DNA from: Cylindrotheca closterium
Taxonomy: Eukaryota; Bacillariophyta; Bacillariophyceae; Bacillariales; Bacillariaceae
Length of the DNA stretch: 64,000 bases
Direction of reading: 5' to 3'
Assembly (NCBI GenBank): GCA_933822405.4
Contig: CAKOGP040001903.1
Location: 244,362-308,361, forward strand
Part shown: piece after piece, positions 63,815 through 64,000 of the stretch
Position numbering within the stretch: the first letter of the stretch is position 1
How the letters are laid out: each line of letters begins with the position of its first letter
Position numbers and translations under genes: made by a program
The notes under the pieces: model-generated
What the model was told of the DNA's origin: nothing
Databases searched by the model: none
What the model saw: only the letters and a program-made list of their open reading frames with translations

Positions 63815-64000
63815 CAGAGTGCCTATCGTAGCGAGTTGATTGGCCTTCTGGCTGGGATTATGGCGGTTGACTAGCTCCTCCAACAATGGTTCCCAGCCCT
63901 TAGCCAGCGGCCGGGTGTCAAGATCGCCTGCAACAGCCTTTCGGCCATTGAAATGGCCTTTGAAGACCGACCCCTTTCACCCACTGATGCACAATTTGAC
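63815..64000 (+). pseudogene. Continuation of LINE-like relic copy 2 (RNase H, partial)
   Basis: After the repeat array the sequence matches copy 1 again: AYRSELIGLLAGIM (RNase H second acidic residue), then KIACNSLSAIEMAFEDRPL, running off the window end. A TAG near 63872 and the array make it non-functional. Confidence 0.8.

Overview
The window looks like nuclear DNA of a pennate diatom or a close stramenopile relative. The grounds are short GT-AG introns of about 70-254 nt; nucleus-encoded plastid proteins with signal peptides ending in ASA-FAP-type motifs, including a PsbW-like photosystem II subunit; a mitochondrial succinate dehydrogenase flavoprotein with introns; many Q/N/D-rich low-complexity proteins; and copia-like, PIF/Harbinger-like and LINE-like relics of the kinds common in diatoms. 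The species cannot be fixed from the sequence alone.

Positions 1 to about 39 kb are gene-dense, with 15 genes or so on both strands. In order: a 5'-truncated MATH-domain protein; a membrane-anchored DUF4336/metallo-hydrolase-like protein; a small two-exon protein; a short membrane ORF; a secreted four-exon DUF1996 protein; an intergenic tandem repeat with a conserved CACGTG core; SDHA (three exons); a 1514-residue protein with five SPRK repeats; PsbW-like; a plastid M41-like (FtsH-type, AAA-less) protease; a Gly/Met/Asn-rich secreted protein; a Q-rich protein; a secreted protein with weak kinase-like features; a PARP-finger plus HRDC protein; a coiled-coil protein; a two-exon basic protein; and a 1623-residue, five-exon receptor-like protein with two TM-Cache-TM modules. 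I rebuilt exon joins by hand wherever splice sites and reading phase agree.

From about 39 kb to the end the window is a graveyard of mobile and decayed sequences. It holds a 2.94-kb PIF/Harbinger-like element with 28-bp terminal inverted repeats and a 3-bp target duplication (40908-43850; transposase dead, second ORF open). Two decayed LINE-like RT/RNase H copies follow (44.2-46.0 kb minus; 59.95-64 kb plus). There is a duplicated unknown module at 40.7 and 46.0 kb, an uncharacterised multi-exon ORF with one nonsense codon and one homopolymer frameshift (50.1-53.0 kb), and a Crinkler-like NTPase ORF with an in-frame stop (53.4-55.4 kb). A 30-bp-period palindromic array sits at 56 kb, beside a frameshifted FG/GQ-rich ORF. 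A copia integrase fragment lies at 59-60 kb, and three 581-bp tandem units interrupt the RNase H region of the second RT copy.

The gene-rich half mixes energy metabolism (SDHA), photosynthesis (PsbW-like, plastid protease), signalling (Cache receptor, MATH protein) and chromatin or DNA-repair-type proteins (SPRK-repeat, PARP-finger/HRDC). As expected for a eukaryotic nucleus, there is no operon logic. The most novel-looking items are the twin-Cache receptor with a soluble helical tail, the SPRK-repeat protein, the compact PARP-finger/HRDC protein, the unclassified 50-53 kb ORF, the 30-bp palindrome array and the 581-bp array.
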